From positions 2,197,001 to 2,261,000 of the forward strand of contig NZ_CP015164.1 of assembly GCF_001766235.1 (NCBI RefSeq): DNA of 64,000 nucleotides, in the 5' to 3' direction. Of the stretch, positions 62,288 to 64,000 are shown piece after piece (the stretch's first letter is position 1; each line of letters begins with the position of its first letter). Position numbers and translations under genes: made by a program. Below the pieces are notes generated by a model. That model ran no database searches and was not told the origin of the DNA. It saw only the letters and a list, made by a program, of their open reading frames with translations. Origin of the DNA: Acetobacter ascendens (GTDB lineage: Bacteria; Pseudomonadota; Alphaproteobacteria; Acetobacterales; Acetobacteraceae).

Positions 62288-62782
62288 GTGAAACATACGG
62301 AGCAGGAACCGATCGACACCACCATGATCCAGCCTCTTGCTGCTGCCAGTGCTATTGATGCCCATGTTGGCAAGCGCATAAGACTACGCCGCACATTGTT
62401 GGGACTTTCTCAGGAAAAACTGGGGGAAGCTTTAGGGATTACCTTCCAGCAGATCCAGAAATATGAACGTGGAGCAAACCGTGTTGGTGCTTCGCGATTG
62501 TATCATATTGCCTGTGCGTTGGATGTGCCGATCAGCTTCTTTTTTGATGATATGCATCCTGCGGAAGCTGCTTCCAACAAACAGGCACATTTTTCGGAAA
62601 CCCGCAAAAGCTTTGGTACAACATCGGATAAGAGTGTTACCGCTGCACCCGCAGCAGATGCAAAAACCATATTCAAAAAGCAGGAGACGCTGGAACTGGT
62701 GCGCGCGTATTACAGTATTCCAGACGCCCAAATGCGCCGAAAAATTCTTGAGCTCATGCAAACAATGAGCGGCTCCAGATAA
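62288..62782 (+). CDS. XRE-family transcriptional regulator
   Basis: The 164-aa protein has a helix-turn-helix at residues 28-80 (HVGKRIRLRRTLLGLSQEKL; GITFQQIQKYERGANRVGAS) and a C-terminal helical tail (LVRAYYSIPDAQMRRKILEL). This size and layout is typical of a broadly conserved alphaproteobacterial regulator of unknown target, commonly downstream of lnt. GTG start with GAAAG upstream. A strong terminator follows by 3 bases. Confidence 0.88.
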   Translation: MKHTEQEPIDTTMIQPLAAASAIDAHVGKRIRLRRTLLGLSQEKLGEALGITFQQIQKYERGANRVGASRLYHIACALDVPISFFFDDMHPAEAASNKQAHFSETRKSFGTTSDKSVTAAPAADAKTIFKKQETLELVRAYYSIPDAQMRRKILELMQTMSGSR

Positions 62783-62784
62783 AC

Positions 62785-62813
62785 AAAGGGCGGCCTTTAA
62801 GGCCGCCCTTTTT
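62785..62813. terminator. terminator between XRE gene and DUF2076 gene
   Basis: AAAGGGCGGCC, loop TTTAA, GGCCGCCC then TTTTTAA. It serves both converging genes. Confidence 0.9.
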
Positions 62814-62823
62814 AATGCGTGGA

Positions 62824-63648
62824 TCAGAAGCTCTGATCGTCTCCGCCACCCCAATCTCCACCAGCGTCTCCGGCATCTCCGCCCCAGTCAGAACTGTTTG
62901 CGTCAAAATTCGGATCAGCGCTGGTGCCAGCACCACCAAACGGATCTGCGCCCGGTGCGCCTGCTGCCCCGGCTCCCGCATCACCATAATAATTGTTAAT
63001 GGTTTCTGTAGGGGCTGCACCGCCGCCCCATCCGGCATCACCGCCAGCCGCACCGGCATCATGATGCCCACTGAAAAGGCTGGTCAGCGCATTGGCTGCC
63101 ATCATGCCGCCCGCAACACCTGTTGCTGTGGAGAGTGCGCTGCCCAAAAAGCCCGAACCACCCTGAAACATGGAAGGGCGCATACCATAAGGCATAGGCT
63201 GTGGCTGATACTGCGGCGGCATAGGTGCTGCAGCAGGGCGGCCACCCCACCCCGGAGGAGCAGAGGTTGGTTGCGGTTGCGGCTGTGACTGCGGATTCTG
63301 CCCGCCACCAAATAGGCCACTAAAGAAGCCGCCAGATTTCTGCTGCCCGGCACCTTGCTGCTGTTGTGCCTGTTGCAAAGCCTGTTGGGCCTGCTGCAAC
63401 TGGAACTGAAGTTGCTGAATACGATTTTGCGCTTCTACCAACGCGACTTCCTGCACAACTGCCATCTGAGTGATGCGGTAACGCGCTTCCGGGTATTTCT
63501 GGAATTCCTGCGCAATAAACTGGTCTGCTTCCGGGTCTATCGGGGGCAGGTTGGGCCGCGTAGAGGGTACACTGGCAAAACCGCCCTGTGGTGCGCCGCT
63601 TACACGCGCAAAGAATTTTTCGATCAGATCGCGTTCGTCGTTATTCAT
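62824..63648 (-). CDS. DUF2076 protein
   Basis: The 274-aa protein begins with the DUF2076 N-terminal helix region (NNDERDLIEKFFARVSGAPQ; DQFIAQEFQKYPEARYRITQ; ALVEAQNRIQQLQFQLQQAQ), then a Gln/Pro linker, a hydrophobic segment (FLGSALSTATGVAGGMMAAN) and a long Gly/Asp/Trp-rich tail ending DQSF. The family is linked to periplasmic ligand binding but unproven. Start at 63648 is the Met of MNNDERDLI, with GGAAGG 13 bases upstream. Confidence 0.88.
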   Translation of the reverse strand: MNNDERDLIEKFFARVSGAPQGGFASVPSTRPNLPPIDPEADQFIAQEFQKYPEARYRITQMAVVQEVALVEAQNRIQQLQFQLQQAQQALQQAQQQQGAGQQKSGGFFSGLFGGGQNPQSQPQPQPTSAPPGWGGRPAAAPMPPQYQPQPMPYGMRPSMFQGGSGFLGSALSTATGVAGGMMAANALTSLFSGHHDAGAAGGDAGWGGGAAPTETINNYYGDAGAGAAGAPGADPFGGAGTSADPNFDANSSDWGGDAGDAGGDWGGGDDQSF

Positions 63649-63885
63649 CCCATACCTTCCCTGCCCTTTAGGGCCTAACACTGGCGGCTATAGCTTTTAT
63701 TTTACGCCAACACTCTGTCCAAGATGTGGCGCGGATACAAGCGTGATGCAAGAAGCCCTGCGCAGGAAGAATTGCACCATGGCCTGCCTTCTCTTCCGGT
63801 TCGGCGCATGGGGCTGTATGGTGTGCCCGCACGCAGTATGTATGAGCTGTATTATAACCTAACCTACCGGAGTAGCACCCTGATC

Positions 63886-64000
63886 ATGGACCCGGCGTCT
63901 CCCCGCCCCACTGAGCGGCCTCTTTCCTTTCAGGATCTTATCCTGACCCTTCACCAGTTCTGGTCCAAACAGGGATGCGCCATTCTCCAGCCCTATGATC
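63886..64000 (+). CDS. glyQ: glycyl-tRNA synthetase alpha chain, partial
   Basis: The first 38 codons are visible; after a variable start ([13 protein letters not shown]) the sequence [18 protein letters not shown] and AILQPYD is the characteristic GlyQ beginning. It pairs with GlyS to charge tRNA-Gly. The gene runs off the right edge. GGAG lies 13 bases upstream, so the exact start is slightly uncertain. Confidence 0.93.
   Translation, partial: MDPASPRPTERPLSFQDLILTLHQFWSKQGCAILQPYD

Overview
The window is a stretch of an alphaproteobacterial chromosome that looks like an acetic acid bacterium, most likely Acetobacter. Three 1.6-kb elements have the 1665-bp length, inverted repeats and 461-aa transposase of IS1380, an element first described in Acetobacter pasteurianus. 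Housekeeping genes (hisZ-purA, trpBA, rho, lnt, glyQ) have alphaproteobacterial character. Both edges cut genes: a RusA-like phage gene on the left and glyQ on the right.

Positions 1-11.1 kb are the early region of a temperate prophage. A leftward operon (Cro-like gene, Zn-ribbon/Myb-like protein, SSB, HTH proteins, GapR-like protein, coiled-coil protein, RusA-like nuclease) diverges from a small CI-like repressor. Five copies of a GGACA-N4-TGTCC operator control the divergent promoters and a second promoter at 5.2 kb. An AT-rich DUF3800 gene sits between them like a moron. From 5.2 kb a tightly overlapped rightward operon carries small unknown genes, Gp157-like, RecT-like and DnaQ-like exonuclease genes, an excisionase-like gene and the integrase.

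Positions 11.2-28.4 kb are an accessory, IS-riddled zone. It holds a secreted nuclease and a small membrane protein bracketed by perfect 45-bp repeats with DnaA boxes; an acyltransferase split by an IS3-family element; a GT32 glycosyltransferase; a decayed IS1380; an IS3 remnant and the C-terminal end of an integrase running into tRNA-Val(GAC); then N-formylglutamate amidohydrolase and htpG; an IS5-family element split by two tandem IS1380 copies; and a DUF2501 gene broken by another IS5-family element.

Positions 28.4-38 kb contain mazG, argC, an SDR gene, and the most notable locus of the window: a Hint-domain protein divergent from an 86-aa double-glycine-leader peptide, followed by HlyD-type and C39-peptidase ABC exporter genes. 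Next to it an acuI/yhdH oxidoreductase gene is interrupted by a 153-bp MITE whose ends match the nearby IS5-family element.

Positions 38-47.5 kb hold a CorC-like protein, a histidine acid phosphatase, a glycosyltransferase, a glycine-zipper lipoprotein and a Pho cluster (phosphate porin with a 1-nt frameshift, pstS, phoR, phoB) with PHO-box-like sites. Positions 47.6-64 kb are core chromosome: purA, hisZ, a HerA-like ATPase, a flavoprotein, trpBA, a CorA-type transporter, rho, tusA-like, fur, an OlsB-like acyltransferase, lnt, an XRE regulator, a DUF2076 protein and the start of glyQ.
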